Shown here piece after piece: positions 8,586 through 16,811 of a DNA stretch of 64,000 nt. Below the pieces are notes generated by a model. That model was not told the DNA's origin and did not search any database. It saw only the letters and a list, made by a program, of their open reading frames with translations. The stretch comes from Streptomyces filipinensis. GTDB lineage: Bacteria > Actinomycetota > Actinomycetes > Streptomycetales > Streptomycetaceae. Numbering within the stretch: the stretch's first letter is position 1; each line of letters begins with the position of its first letter. The position numbers and the translations under genes are program-made. Location: positions 310,001-374,000 of the forward strand of contig NZ_BMTD01000003.1 of the NCBI RefSeq assembly GCF_014649495.1, read 5' to 3'.

Positions 8586-8764
8586 GCGAGCGGGCCGCGC
8601 CCTTCTACTGCCCCTACTGCGGTGACGAGGACCTGCGGCCGCACGAACAGGGCCACGGCACCTGGGAATGCGGGGCGTGCAACCGCGCCTTCCAGCTGAA
8701 GTTCCTGGGGCTGCTGGCCCAGGGGCTCCAGCGGGCCGACGACGGAGGGGACCGAACGACATGA
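8582..8764 (+). CDS. Small zinc-ribbon protein of the sulfite reductase operon
   Basis: 60 aa from a GTG at 8582 that overlaps the sulfite reductase stop (GTGA), and itself overlapping cysH by ATGA, so all three genes are translationally coupled. Two Cys pairs, CPYC and CGAC, separated by about 20 residues, form a rubredoxin/zinc-ribbon-like knuckle pair likely to hold zinc or iron. The rest is short and charged. No catalytic role is evident. Its fixed place between sulfite reductase and cysH suggests an accessory role in reduction, such as electron transfer or cluster delivery, but this is inference only. It is easily missed by gene callers because of its size. Confidence 0.8.
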   Translation: MSERAAPFYCPYCGDEDLRPHEQGHGTWECGACNRAFQLKFLGLLAQGLQRADDGGDRTT

Positions 8765-9480
8765 CGACGGCTCAGGAAGGCCGTACCGCCGAGGAGTTGA
8801 AGTCACTCGCCGAGCAGGCGGGCCGCGAGCTGGAGGACGCCTCCGCGCTGGAGATCCTCCAGTGGGCGGTGGACACCTTCGGTGCGAAGTTCTGCGTCAC
8901 GTCCTCCATGGAGGACGCCGTCGTCGCCCATCTCGCCTCCCGCGTACGCAGGGGCGAGTCCGCCCTGGATGTCGTCTTCCTCGACACCGGCTACCACTTC
9001 CCGGAGACCATCGGCACCCGCGACGCCGTCGAGGCCGTGATGGACGTCAACGTCATCACCCTCACGCCGAAGCAGACGGTCGCCGAACAGGACGCGGAGT
9101 ACGGCCCGAAGCTGCACGACCGCGACCCCGACCTGTGCTGCCGGCTGCGCAAGGTGCAGCCGCTGGAGGAGGGTCTGAAGGACTATCAGGCCTGGGCGAC
9201 GGGACTGCGCCGCGACGAGTCGCCGACCCGGGCGAACACCCCGGTCGTCGGCTGGGACGCGAAGCGGCGGAAGGTGAAGATCTCCCCGATCGCCCGCTGG
9301 ACGCAGGACGACGTGGACGCCTATGTCGCCGAACACGGCGTCCTCACCAACCCGTTGCTGATGGACGGCTACGCCTCCGTCGGCTGCGCCCCCTGCACCC
9401 GGCGGGTGCTGGAGGGCGAGGACGCACGCGCCGGTCGCTGGGCGGGCCGCGCCAAGACCGAGTGCGGGCTGCACGGATGA
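8761..9480 (+). CDS. cysH: Phosphoadenylyl/adenylyl-sulfate reductase
   Basis: 239 aa from the ATG overlapping the previous stop. Features: the PAPS-reductase phosphate-loop region SSMEDAVV, cluster cysteines C126 and C127 (DLCCRLRK) and C209 and C212 (CAPC), and the catalytic thiol C235 in the C-terminal ECGLHG. The extra CC...CxxC set indicates a [4Fe-4S] enzyme, the type that usually reduces APS rather than PAPS. Thioredoxin would regenerate the thiol. CysC is encoded directly downstream, so both APS and PAPS are made; substrate preference cannot be settled from sequence. Part of the coupled sulfur operon. Confidence 0.95.
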   Translation: MTTAQEGRTAEELKSLAEQAGRELEDASALEILQWAVDTFGAKFCVTSSMEDAVVAHLASRVRRGESALDVVFLDTGYHFPETIGTRDAVEAVMDVNVITLTPKQTVAEQDAEYGPKLHDRDPDLCCRLRKVQPLEEGLKDYQAWATGLRRDESPTRANTPVVGWDAKRRKVKISPIARWTQDDVDAYVAEHGVLTNPLLMDGYASVGCAPCTRRVLEGEDARAGRWAGRAKTECGLHG

Positions 9481-9506
9481 CGAACCATCGGATTCAGGAG
9501 AACGAC

Positions 9507-10043
9507 GTGACGACCGGAGCCACCGTCTGGCTCACGGGTCTGCCGAGCGCCGGCAAGACCACCATCGCGTACGAGCTGGCCGGCCGGCTGCGCGCCGAGG
9601 GCCACCGCGTCGAGGTGCTCGACGGCGACGAGATCCGCGAGTTCATCTCGGCGGGCCTCGGCTTTTCCCGCGAGGACCGGCACACCAACGTGCAGCGCAT
9701 CGGCTTCGTCGCCGAACTGCTGGCCCGCAACGGGGTCAAGGCGCTGGTGCCGGTGATCGCGCCGTACACGGACAGCCGGGACGCGGTGCGCAAGCGGCAT
9801 GCGGAGAACGGGACGCCGTACGTGGAGATCCATGTGGCGACCCCGGTCGAGGTGTGCAGCGTGCGCGATGTGAAGGGGCTGTACGCCCAGCAGGCCGCGG
9901 GTGAGCTGTCGGGCCTGACGGGGGTCGACGACCCGTACGAGGAGCCCGAGACGCCCGATCTGCGGATCGAGTCCCAGAACCAGACGGTGCAGGAGTCCGC
10001 GGCGTCCGTGTACGCCCTGCTGAGCGAGAGGGGACTGGCATGA
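9507..10043 (+). CDS. cysC: Adenylyl-sulfate kinase
   Basis: 178 aa, the usual size. A Walker A motif GLPSAGKTT is at residues 11-19, and the APS-kinase signatures DGDEIRE and FSREDRHTNVQRIG follow. The enzyme phosphorylates APS to PAPS with ATP. GTG at 9507 is preferred because AGGAG (9496-9500) lies at ideal distance; an ATG at 9477, overlapping the cysH stop, would add ten residues that the family lacks. The stop overlaps the cysD start (ATGA), indicating coupling. Fourth enzyme gene of the operon. Confidence 0.94.
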   Translation: MTTGATVWLTGLPSAGKTTIAYELAGRLRAEGHRVEVLDGDEIREFISAGLGFSREDRHTNVQRIGFVAELLARNGVKALVPVIAPYTDSRDAVRKRHAENGTPYVEIHVATPVEVCSVRDVKGLYAQQAAGELSGLTGVDDPYEEPETPDLRIESQNQTVQESAASVYALLSERGLA

Positions 10044-10975
10044 CCACGGTCGCCACGGTGAAGGACGGCACGGACAGCCCGTACGCCCTCTCCCACCTGG
10101 ACGCCCTCGAGTCCGAGGCCGTGCACATCTTCCGCGAGGTGGCGGGCGAGTTCGAGAACCCGGTGATCCTGTTCTCCGGTGGCAAGGACTCCATCGTCAT
10201 GCTGCACCTGGCGCTGAAGGCCTTCGCTCCGGCCTCCGTGCCGTTCTCGCTGCTGCATGTGGACACGGGACACAACTTTCCCGAGGTGCTGGAGTACCGG
10301 GACCGTGTGGTCGCCGCACATGGGCTGCGCCTCCATGTGGCCTCCGTCCAGGACTACATCGACCGGGGTGTGCTCAAGGAACGGCCCGACGGCACCCGTA
10401 ACCCGCTGCAGACGCTTCCGCTGACGGAGAAGATCCAGAGCGAGAAGTTCGACGCGGTCTTCGGAGGCGGGCGCCGGGACGAGGAGAAGGCCCGCGCCAA
10501 GGAGCGGGTGTTCTCGCTGCGCGACGAGTTCTCCCAGTGGGACCCGCGCCGCCAGCGCCCCGAGCTGTGGAACCTGTACAACGGCCGGCACGCCGCCGGT
10601 GAGCACGTCCGCGTGTTCCCGCTGTCCAACTGGACCGAGCTGGACGTCTGGCAGTACATCGCCCGCGAGGGCATCGAGCTGCCGCAGATCTACTTCGCCC
10701 ACGAGCGCGAGGTGTTCGCCCGGGGCGGCATGTGGCTGACCGCCGGGGAGTGGGGCGGGCCGAAGGACCACGAGAGTGTCGAGAAGCGGCTCGTGCGCTA
10801 CCGCACCGTCGGTGACATGTCCTGCACCGGCGCCGTCGACTCCGAGGCCACCACGCTGGACGCCGTGATCGCCGAGATCGCCGCCTCCCGGCTCACCGAG
10901 CGGGGCGCGACCCGCGCCGACGACAAGATGTCCGAGGCCGCGATGGAAGACCGCAAGCGCGAGGGGTACTTCTAG
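10040..10975 (+). CDS. cysD: Sulfate adenylyltransferase subunit 2 (small subunit)
   Basis: 311 aa. The PP-loop ATP pyrophosphatase motif SGGKDS is within residues 49-56, followed by HVDTGHNFPE and the cysD-type GGGRRDEEKARAKER. It forms the ATP sulfurylase complex with CysN, making APS from sulfate and ATP. The C-terminal RKREGYF ending is characteristic. The start overlaps cysC; cysN begins two nucleotides after the stop. Confidence 0.96.
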   Translation: MTTVATVKDGTDSPYALSHLDALESEAVHIFREVAGEFENPVILFSGGKDSIVMLHLALKAFAPASVPFSLLHVDTGHNFPEVLEYRDRVVAAHGLRLHVASVQDYIDRGVLKERPDGTRNPLQTLPLTEKIQSEKFDAVFGGGRRDEEKARAKERVFSLRDEFSQWDPRRQRPELWNLYNGRHAAGEHVRVFPLSNWTELDVWQYIAREGIELPQIYFAHEREVFARGGMWLTAGEWGGPKDHESVEKRLVRYRTVGDMSCTGAVDSEATTLDAVIAEIAASRLTERGATRADDKMSEAAMEDRKREGYF

Positions 10976-10977
10976 TC

Positions 10978-12312
10978 ATGAGCACGACCACGACCGAGGC
11001 GCTCTCGGCCACCACCCTGCTGCGGTTCGCCACCGCCGGATCCGTCGACGACGGCAAGTCCACCCTCGTCGGACGGCTGCTGCACGACTCCAAGTCGGTC
11101 CTCTCCGACCAGCTGGAGGCCGTGGAGCGGGCCTCCGCGAGCCGCGGCCAGGAGGGCCCCGACCTCGCCCTCCTCACCGACGGCCTGCGCGCCGAGCGGG
11201 AGCAGGGCATCACCATCGACGTGGCGTACCGCTACTTCGCCACGCCCCGGCGCCGGTTCATCCTCGCCGACACGCCCGGCCATGTGCAGTACACCCGGAA
11301 CATGGTGACCGGCGCCTCCACCGCCGAGCTGACCGTGATCCTCGTCGACGCCCGCAACGGCGTGGTCGAGCAGACCCGCCGGCACGCGGCGATCGCGGCC
11401 CTGCTGCGGGTCCCGCACGTCGTCCTCGCGGTCAACAAGATGGACCTCGTCGGCTACGAGGAGAAGGTGTTCGCCGCGATCGCCGAGGAGTTCACGGCGT
11501 ACGCGAGCGAGCTGGGCGTGCCCGAGATCACCGCGATCCCGATCTCGGCCCTGGCCGGCGACAACGTGGTGGAGCCGTCCGCGAACATGGACTGGTACGG
11601 CGGCCCCACGGTCCTGGAACACCTGGAAACCGTTCCCGTGAGCCATGACCTGGCGCACTGCCACGCCCGGCTGCCGGTGCAGTACGTGATCCGGCCGCAG
11701 ACCGCCGAGCACCCGGACTACCGGGGCTACGCGGGCCAGATCGCGGCCGGTACGTTCCGCGTCGGCGACCCGGTCACGGTCCTGCCGTCCGGCCGTACGA
11801 CGACGATCTCCGGCATCGACCTGCTGGGCGAGCCGGTCGACGTGGCCTGGACGACGCAGTCGGTGACCGTGCTGCTCACGGACGACATCGACGTCTCGCG
11901 CGGCGATCTGATCGTGCCGACGAAGGACGCGCCGGCCACCACGCAGGACGTGGAGGCGACCGTCTGCCATGTGGCCGACGAACCGCTGACCGTCGGCCAC
12001 CGGGTGCTGCTCAAGCACGGCACCCGCACGGTCAAGGCGATCGTCAAGGACATCCCGTCCCGGCTGACGCTGGACGACCTGTCCCTGCACCCGCACCCCG
12101 GACGGCTCGTCGCCAACGACATCGGCCGCGTGAAGATCCGTACCGCCGAGCCGCTGCCGGTCGACTCCTACGCCGACTCGCGTCGCACCGGCTCGTTCAT
12201 CCTGATCGACCCGAGCGACGGCACCACACTGACCGCGGGCATGGTCGGCGAGTCGTTCGCCTCCCCGGAGCCGGTCAAGGACGAGTCCGAAGCCGACGGC
12301 TGGGACTTCTGA
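10978..12312 (+). CDS. cysN: Sulfate adenylyltransferase subunit 1 (GTPase subunit)
   Basis: 444 aa. EF-Tu-like GTPase motifs are intact: GSVDDGKSTLVGRLLHDSK (G1) near the N-terminus, DTPGHVQYTRNM (G3) and NKMD (G4), then two beta-barrel domains. GTP hydrolysis drives APS formation by CysD. It is not fused to a CysC domain, unlike the NodQ/CysNC proteins, which agrees with the separate cysC upstream. A short ORF begins two nucleotides after its stop. Confidence 0.95.
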   Translation: MSTTTTEALSATTLLRFATAGSVDDGKSTLVGRLLHDSKSVLSDQLEAVERASASRGQEGPDLALLTDGLRAEREQGITIDVAYRYFATPRRRFILADTPGHVQYTRNMVTGASTAELTVILVDARNGVVEQTRRHAAIAALLRVPHVVLAVNKMDLVGYEEKVFAAIAEEFTAYASELGVPEITAIPISALAGDNVVEPSANMDWYGGPTVLEHLETVPVSHDLAHCHARLPVQYVIRPQTAEHPDYRGYAGQIAAGTFRVGDPVTVLPSGRTTTISGIDLLGEPVDVAWTTQSVTVLLTDDIDVSRGDLIVPTKDAPATTQDVEATVCHVADEPLTVGHRVLLKHGTRTVKAIVKDIPSRLTLDDLSLHPHPGRLVANDIGRVKIRTAEPLPVDSYADSRRTGSFILIDPSDGTTLTAGMVGESFASPEPVKDESEADGWDF

Positions 12313-12314
12313 AC

Positions 12315-12419
12315 ATGACCACGACCGACGTCTACTCGACGTTCGCGAAGGAGGGCGGCCGCGTCGGCAGCGGCGCCCTCGGCAGCGGGCAGGGCGGGGT
12401 GGCGCGATGTGTGCGCTGA
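12315..12419 (+). CDS. Possible 34-aa ORF coupled to cysN
   Basis: ATG two nucleotides after the cysN stop, encoding MTTTDVYSTFAKEGG followed by a Gly/Ser/Ala-rich tail. There is no ribosome binding site of its own, so expression would need re-initiation. It may be a remnant, a chance ORF or a small coupled protein; only conservation in related genomes would decide. The other 128 bp before ssuA hold no recognisable gene. Confidence 0.25.
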   Translation: MTTTDVYSTFAKEGGRVGSGALGSGQGGVARCVR

Positions 12420-12547
12420 CGTACGCGCACCGCTTGCGCGCCCTGGCCCCCCACCCGCCGTCCCGGAAGCGACGAAGACCCTTTGCCGAACTCCCGGCCA
12501 CGACCTGAGAGACCGTGACCGCCGGGCCAACGAGAGGAAACCCTCCC

Positions 12548-13657
12548 GTGCCTGCCACTCACTCGAAGCTGCTCCGCCGCGGCATAGCCGCGCTCGCCGC
12601 GCTCCCTCTGCTGACACTGGCCGCCTGCGGCTACGGGTCCGACTCCAAGAACGACGACACCACCAAGGTGGCCGCCGGAGCCAAGAAGGTCGACGGACTC
12701 GACTCCGTCAAGATCGGCTACTTCGGCAACCTGACCCACGGGACCGCGCTGGTCGGCTTCCAGAAGGGCTTCTTCCAGAAGGAGCTGGGCGCCACCGTGG
12801 CCAAGCCCGCGATCTTCAACGCGGGTCCGTCCGAGATCGAGGCCCTCAACTCGGGCTCCATCGACATCGGCTGGATCGGCCCGTCCCCGGCGATCAACGG
12901 CTACACCAAGTCCGACGGCAAGAACCTGAAGATCATCGGTGGTTCGGCCTCCGGCGGCGTCAAGCTGGTCGTGAACCCCAAGAAGGTCAAGTCCCTGAAG
13001 GACGTCAAGGGCAAGAAGATCGCCACCCCGCAGCTGGGCAACACGCAGGACGTGGCGTTCCTCAACTGGGCCGCCGACCAGGGCTGGAAGGTCGACGCGC
13101 AGAGTGGCAAGGGTGACGTCACGGTCGTCCGCACCGACAACAAGATCACCCCGGACGCCTACGCGTCGGGTTCCGTCGACGGTGCCTGGGTGCCGGAGCC
13201 GACCGCGTCGAAGCTGGTCGCCAAGGGCGCCAAGGTGCTGCTGGACGAGTCGACGCTGTGGCCGGACAAGAAGTTCGTGATCACGAACATCGTCGTGCGG
13301 CAGGACTTCCTCAAGAAGAACCCCAAGGCGGTCGAGGCCGTGCTGAAGGCCTCGGTCGAGGCCAACAAGTGGATCCACGCCAACCCGGACCAGGCGAAGG
13401 CTGCCGCGAACAAGCAGCTGGAGGCGGACTCCGGCAAGGCGCTGCCGGCGAACGTCCTGGACCCGGCGTGGAAGTCCATCCAGTTCACCGACGACCCGCT
13501 GGCCGCCACCCTCGGCACCGAGGCGCAGCACGCGGTGAAGGCCGGCCTGCTGGACAAGCCGAACCTCAAGGGGATCTACGACCTGACGGTCCTCAACAAG
13601 GTCCTCAAGGCCTCGGGCGAGAACACCGTCAGCGACGCGGGCCTCGGCACCAGCTGA
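12548..13657 (+). CDS. ssuA: Aliphatic sulfonate ABC transporter, substrate-binding lipoprotein
   Basis: 369 aa from the GTG at 12548, with GAGAGGAAA upstream. A type II signal peptide runs to the lipobox LTLAAC, with the lipidated Cys at residue 27. The mature part follows the SsuA/TauA/NrtA fold: VKIGYFGNLTHGTALVGFQKG, NAGPSEIEALNSGSIDIGWIGPSPA, and the DAYASGSVDGAWVPEP segment typical of sulfonate and nitrate binders. Anchored on the outer face of the membrane, it would deliver sulfonates to SsuC. Its place among sulfur genes favours sulfonate over nitrate. The frame stays open 33 nt upstream, but the GTG gives the cleaner signal peptide. Confidence 0.9.
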   Translation: MPATHSKLLRRGIAALAALPLLTLAACGYGSDSKNDDTTKVAAGAKKVDGLDSVKIGYFGNLTHGTALVGFQKGFFQKELGATVAKPAIFNAGPSEIEALNSGSIDIGWIGPSPAINGYTKSDGKNLKIIGGSASGGVKLVVNPKKVKSLKDVKGKKIATPQLGNTQDVAFLNWAADQGWKVDAQSGKGDVTVVRTDNKITPDAYASGSVDGAWVPEPTASKLVAKGAKVLLDESTLWPDKKFVITNIVVRQDFLKKNPKAVEAVLKASVEANKWIHANPDQAKAAANKQLEADSGKALPANVLDPAWKSIQFTDDPLAATLGTEAQHAVKAGLLDKPNLKGIYDLTVLNKVLKASGENTVSDAGLGTS

Positions 13658-13693
13658 CGCAGGAACCCGACGAACCCCCAGGAGGTGACGACC

Positions 13694-14473
13694 ATGGCCA
13701 CGACTCTCGCCAAGGCCGCCGAGTCGGTCGCGTACGCGGCACGCCTTGAGCATGTCTCGAAGTCCTTCGCGACACCCGGCGGGCAGCAACTCGTCCTGGA
13801 CGACATCAGCATCGATGTCGCGCCCGGCGAGTTCGTCACCCTCCTGGGGGCCTCGGGCTGCGGCAAGTCCACCCTGCTCAACCTGGTGGCCGGTCTGGAC
13901 AGGCCGACCGCCGGCTCCATCACGACGGACGGCCGCCCGGCGCTGATGTTCCAGGAGCACGCCCTCTTCCCGTGGCTGACCGCGGGCAAGAACATCGAAC
14001 TCGCCCTGAAGCTCAGGGGAGTTGCGAAGACCGAGCGGCGCGGCAAGGCCGAGGAGCTGCTCGAACTGGTCCGGCTGAAGGGCGCGTACGGCAAGCGCGT
14101 CCACGAGCTGTCCGGCGGGATGCGGCAGCGCGTGGCGCTGGCCCGCGCGCTGGCCCAGGAGAGCAACCTGCTGCTGATGGACGAGCCGTTCGCGGCGCTG
14201 GACGCCATCACCCGGGACGTGCTGCACGACGAGCTGACCCGCATCTGGGCGGAGACCGGTCTGTCGGTGCTGTTCGTCACGCACAACGTGCGCGAGGCGG
14301 TACGGCTCGCCCAGCGGGTCGTCCTGCTCTCCTCCCGGCCGGGCCGGATCGCGCGCGAGTGGCAGGTCGACATCCCGCAGCCGCGCCGCATCGAGGACGC
14401 CCCCGTGGCGGAACTGTCCATCGAGATCACCGAAGTACTGCGTGGGGAGATCCGCCGACATGGCCAGCACTGA
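13694..14473 (+). CDS. ssuB: Sulfonate ABC transporter, ATP-binding protein
   Basis: 259 aa. Walker A GASGCGKST, Q-loop MFQEHALFPWLT, signature LSGGMRQR, Walker B LLLMDEP and the H-loop FVTHN are all intact, giving a functional SsuB/TauB-type ATPase. ATG at 13694 is preferred to the GTG at 13685, because the GTG overlaps the AGGAGG ribosome binding site. The 3' end overlaps ssuC by 14 bp, so the subunits are probably made in a coupled way. Confidence 0.93.
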   Translation: MATTLAKAAESVAYAARLEHVSKSFATPGGQQLVLDDISIDVAPGEFVTLLGASGCGKSTLLNLVAGLDRPTAGSITTDGRPALMFQEHALFPWLTAGKNIELALKLRGVAKTERRGKAEELLELVRLKGAYGKRVHELSGGMRQRVALARALAQESNLLLMDEPFAALDAITRDVLHDELTRIWAETGLSVLFVTHNVREAVRLAQRVVLLSSRPGRIAREWQVDIPQPRRIEDAPVAELSIEITEVLRGEIRRHGQH

Positions 14474-15338
14474 GACGACACCGGTCCAGGACGCCGGGAG
14501 CGTCGAGGCGGGCCTGGACGCACTGGAGACCACGGCCACCGGCCGTCCGACCCTCCGGCAGACCTTCGTCAACAAGATCCTGCCGCCGATCATCGCCATC
14601 GCGGTGGTCCTCGCTGCCTGGTCGCTGCTCTACCCGGTCGTCGACAACCCCACCAAACTGCCCTCGCCGACGGCCGTGGGCGGCGCGTTCAAGGACGCCT
14701 GGCTGAAGGGCGACCTGCTCGGCTACATCTGGACCAGCGTCTCGCGGGGTCTGCTGGGCTTCGCCTTCGCGCTGCTGATCGGCACCCCGCTGGGCCTGCT
14801 GGTGGCGCGGATGCGGTTCGTGCGCGCGGCCATCGGCCCGATCCTGTCCGGTCTGCAGTCCCTGCCGTCGGTGGCGTGGGTGCCGCCGGCCGTTATCTGG
14901 CTGGGCCTGAACAACTCGATGATGTACGCGGTGATCCTGCTGGGCGCGGTGCCGTCCATCGCCAACGGCCTGGTGTCCGGCGTGGACCAGGTGCCGCCGC
15001 TGTTCCTGCGCGCGGGCCGCACCATGGGTGCGACGGGCGTGAGGGGCATCTGGCACGTGACCCTGCCGGCCGCGCTGCCCGGCTATGTGGCGGGACTGAA
15101 GCAGGGCTGGGCGTTCTCATGGCGTTCCCTGATGGCCGCGGAGATCATCGCCAGCTACCCGGACCTCGGCGTGGGCCTCGGTCAGCTGCTGGAGAACGCC
15201 CGCACCGCCAGCGACATGGCCATGGTGTTCGAGGCGATCCTGCTCATCCTGTTCGTCGGTATCGCCATCGACCTGCTGATCTTCAGCCCGCTGGAGCGGT
15301 GGGTGCTGCGCAGCCGCGGCCTGCTGGTGAAGGGCTGA
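14460..15338 (+). CDS. ssuC: Sulfonate ABC transporter, permease
   Basis: 292 aa, with a hydrophilic N-terminus of about 45 residues followed by six hydrophobic segments. The EAA-loop that contacts SsuB is visible as RAGRTMGATGVRGIWHVTLPAALPG. The start overlaps ssuB. With SsuA and SsuB it forms an importer for alkanesulfonates, which would be desulfonated inside the cell; no monooxygenase (ssuD) gene is present here. The chelatase gene starts two nucleotides after the stop. Confidence 0.93.
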   Translation: MASTETTPVQDAGSVEAGLDALETTATGRPTLRQTFVNKILPPIIAIAVVLAAWSLLYPVVDNPTKLPSPTAVGGAFKDAWLKGDLLGYIWTSVSRGLLGFAFALLIGTPLGLLVARMRFVRAAIGPILSGLQSLPSVAWVPPAVIWLGLNNSMMYAVILLGAVPSIANGLVSGVDQVPPLFLRAGRTMGATGVRGIWHVTLPAALPGYVAGLKQGWAFSWRSLMAAEIIASYPDLGVGLGQLLENARTASDMAMVFEAILLILFVGIAIDLLIFSPLERWVLRSRGLLVKG

Positions 15339-15339
15339 C

Positions 15340-16077
15340 ATGCGCGCCCCGGTTCTCCTCCTGATCGCCCACGGCAGCCGCGACCCACGGCACGCGGCGA
15401 CCGTGCACGCCCTCGTGGAGCGGGTGCGGTCGCTGCGGCCGGGGTTGCGGGTGGAGACCGGGTTCCTGGACTTCAACGTCCCGTCCGTGGGCGGGGTACT
15501 GGAGTCGCTGGCGGCGCAGGACGTGCGGGAGGTCGTGGCCCTTCCCCTCCTGCTGACCCGCGCCTTCCACGCCAAGGCCGACATCCCCGCTGTGCTGCGG
15601 GAGGCGCCGGCGCGGCTGCGGATCCGCCAGGCGGACGTGCTCGGTCCCTCCCCGCTGCTGCTGTCGGCACTGGAACGGCGGCTGTACGAGGCGGGGCTGA
15701 CGCCCGCCGACAAGTCCTCGACCGGGGTCGTGCTGGCCTCGGCGGGGTCCTCCGACCCGGAGGCGATCGCAGTGATCGCCGACATCGCGCGGGAGTGGTG
15801 GCGTACCGGTTGGTGCGCCGTGCGGCCTGCGTTCGCCTCCGCATCCCTTCCGCGCACCGAGGACGCGGTGCGCGGACTGCGCGCCCTCGGCTGCGAGCGG
15901 GTCGCCGTCGCGCCGTACGTCCTGGCCCCCGGATTCCTGCCGGACCGCATCGCACGGGGCGCGGCCGGGGCCGACGTACTGGCGGACGTGCTGGGCCCGG
16001 CGCCCGAGGTGGCGCGGGTGCTGCTGGAACGCTACGACGCGGCCTGCCGGCCGGCGCTGGCGGCGCTGGGTGCCTGA
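15340..16077 (+). CDS. Sirohydrochlorin chelatase (CbiX/SirB-like)
   Basis: 245 aa, the two-domain class of CbiX/SirB chelatases. The metal/tetrapyrrole motif LLLIAHGSRDPRH is at the N-terminus, and ALPLLLTRAFHAKADIP contains the second conserved His. Inserting Fe(II) into sirohydrochlorin would make siroheme, the cofactor of the sulfite reductase that opens this operon, so the gene logically closes the unit. Cobalt insertion for B12 is the alternative, but no cobalamin genes are near. Start TGACATG overlaps tightly with ssuC. Confidence 0.88.
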   Translation: MRAPVLLLIAHGSRDPRHAATVHALVERVRSLRPGLRVETGFLDFNVPSVGGVLESLAAQDVREVVALPLLLTRAFHAKADIPAVLREAPARLRIRQADVLGPSPLLLSALERRLYEAGLTPADKSSTGVVLASAGSSDPEAIAVIADIAREWWRTGWCAVRPAFASASLPRTEDAVRGLRALGCERVAVAPYVLAPGFLPDRIARGAAGADVLADVLGPAPEVARVLLERYDAACRPALAALGA

Positions 16078-16478
16078 CGGCCCTGGCGACGCCGGGAGCG
16101 TGACGGTGCCGACGGCGCTCGACGCCTGACCGTTGCGGCCGGCCCCCGCGGTTCACAGCGGATCACGGCCCTGGTCGGGCGGTACGTCCCGCCGGGTCCG
16201 CGAGGCCGGCGCCGGTGTGCGGGGCCGGATCGGTCGGGCCCTGTCACGCCGGCTGCCGGCGGCAGCCGGGTCTCGTCCCGCGGTGACGGCGGCGGCGGGA
16301 CGAGAGCCCGGCGCGACACCCGCTGCGGCGCGCACCGTGCGGAAGGCCTGGCCCGGTCAGCCGGTGCCGCCGGGGTCCGGTCCGGAACGGGATCTCGGCC
16401 GCGGGACGCGTGCGGTCGTGCGGGGGCGGGATCGCTCGAAGCGGCGTCGGGGCCCCGTGGCGGCGTGGCTCCGGCCGG
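16078..16478. other. Intergenic, no supported gene
   Basis: 401 bp between the convergent chelatase and 110-aa genes. All open frames are Arg/Pro/Gly-rich shadow sequence without ribosome binding sites. It presumably holds transcription stop signals for both sides, but no single dominant hairpin stands out. Confidence 0.4.
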
Positions 16479-16811
16479 TCACAGGCCGAGCGCGTGCGTG
16501 AGCTGCCGGGTGAAGTTGAGGCTGCCGGTACCGGCCCCCGCCGCGACGGCGACGGACTCCAGCGCGGTGCGGATCCGGCCCCGGTTGGGCGGCAGACCGT
16601 CCTCGGCGGACAGCGCCAGCTCGGCCTGGATCCTCTCGCCCCACCCGGCCAGGCCGGGGTACTCGGCGCGCAGCGCCCCGGTGAGCCGCTCGGCGACGGC
16701 CATGAGCGTTTCGAGGTCGTAGGTGCCGTTCTTGATGTCCATGCCGCCGTAGTCGCCGTAGTCGCCGAAGCCGGCGGGGCCGTTGAGGTTTCCGAAGTTG
16801 TAGGTGCTCAT
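16479..16811 (-). CDS. Hypothetical protein, 110 aa, Gly/Tyr-rich N-terminus
   Basis: Not recognised. ATG at 16811 is preceded by GAGGA at good distance, and codon use is Streptomyces-like. The first 23 residues are unusually rich in Gly, Tyr, Asn and Phe (repeated GDYGDYGG) and look disordered. Residues about 30-105 form an amphipathic helical region (YDLETLMAVAERLTGALRAEY and so on). There is no signal peptide, no Cys and no membrane segment, so it is probably a cytoplasmic soluble protein. It is flanked by long gene-free stretches on both sides (401 and 707 bp), which is unusual here and hints at an accessory gene. Confidence 0.6.
   Translation of the reverse strand: MSTYNFGNLNGPAGFGDYGDYGGMDIKNGTYDLETLMAVAERLTGALRAEYPGLAGWGERIQAELALSAEDGLPPNRGRIRTALESVAVAAGAGTGSLNFTRQLTHALGL

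Noticed and set aside
12332..14599. 755-aa minus-strand frame opposite ssuA/ssuB
   Set aside because: The + strand genes have intact lipobox and Walker motifs; the antisense frame has none.
16133..16501. 122-aa plus-strand frame after the chelatase
   Set aside because: Arg/Gly/Pro-rich; no start signal; overlaps the well-supported minus-strand 110-aa gene.
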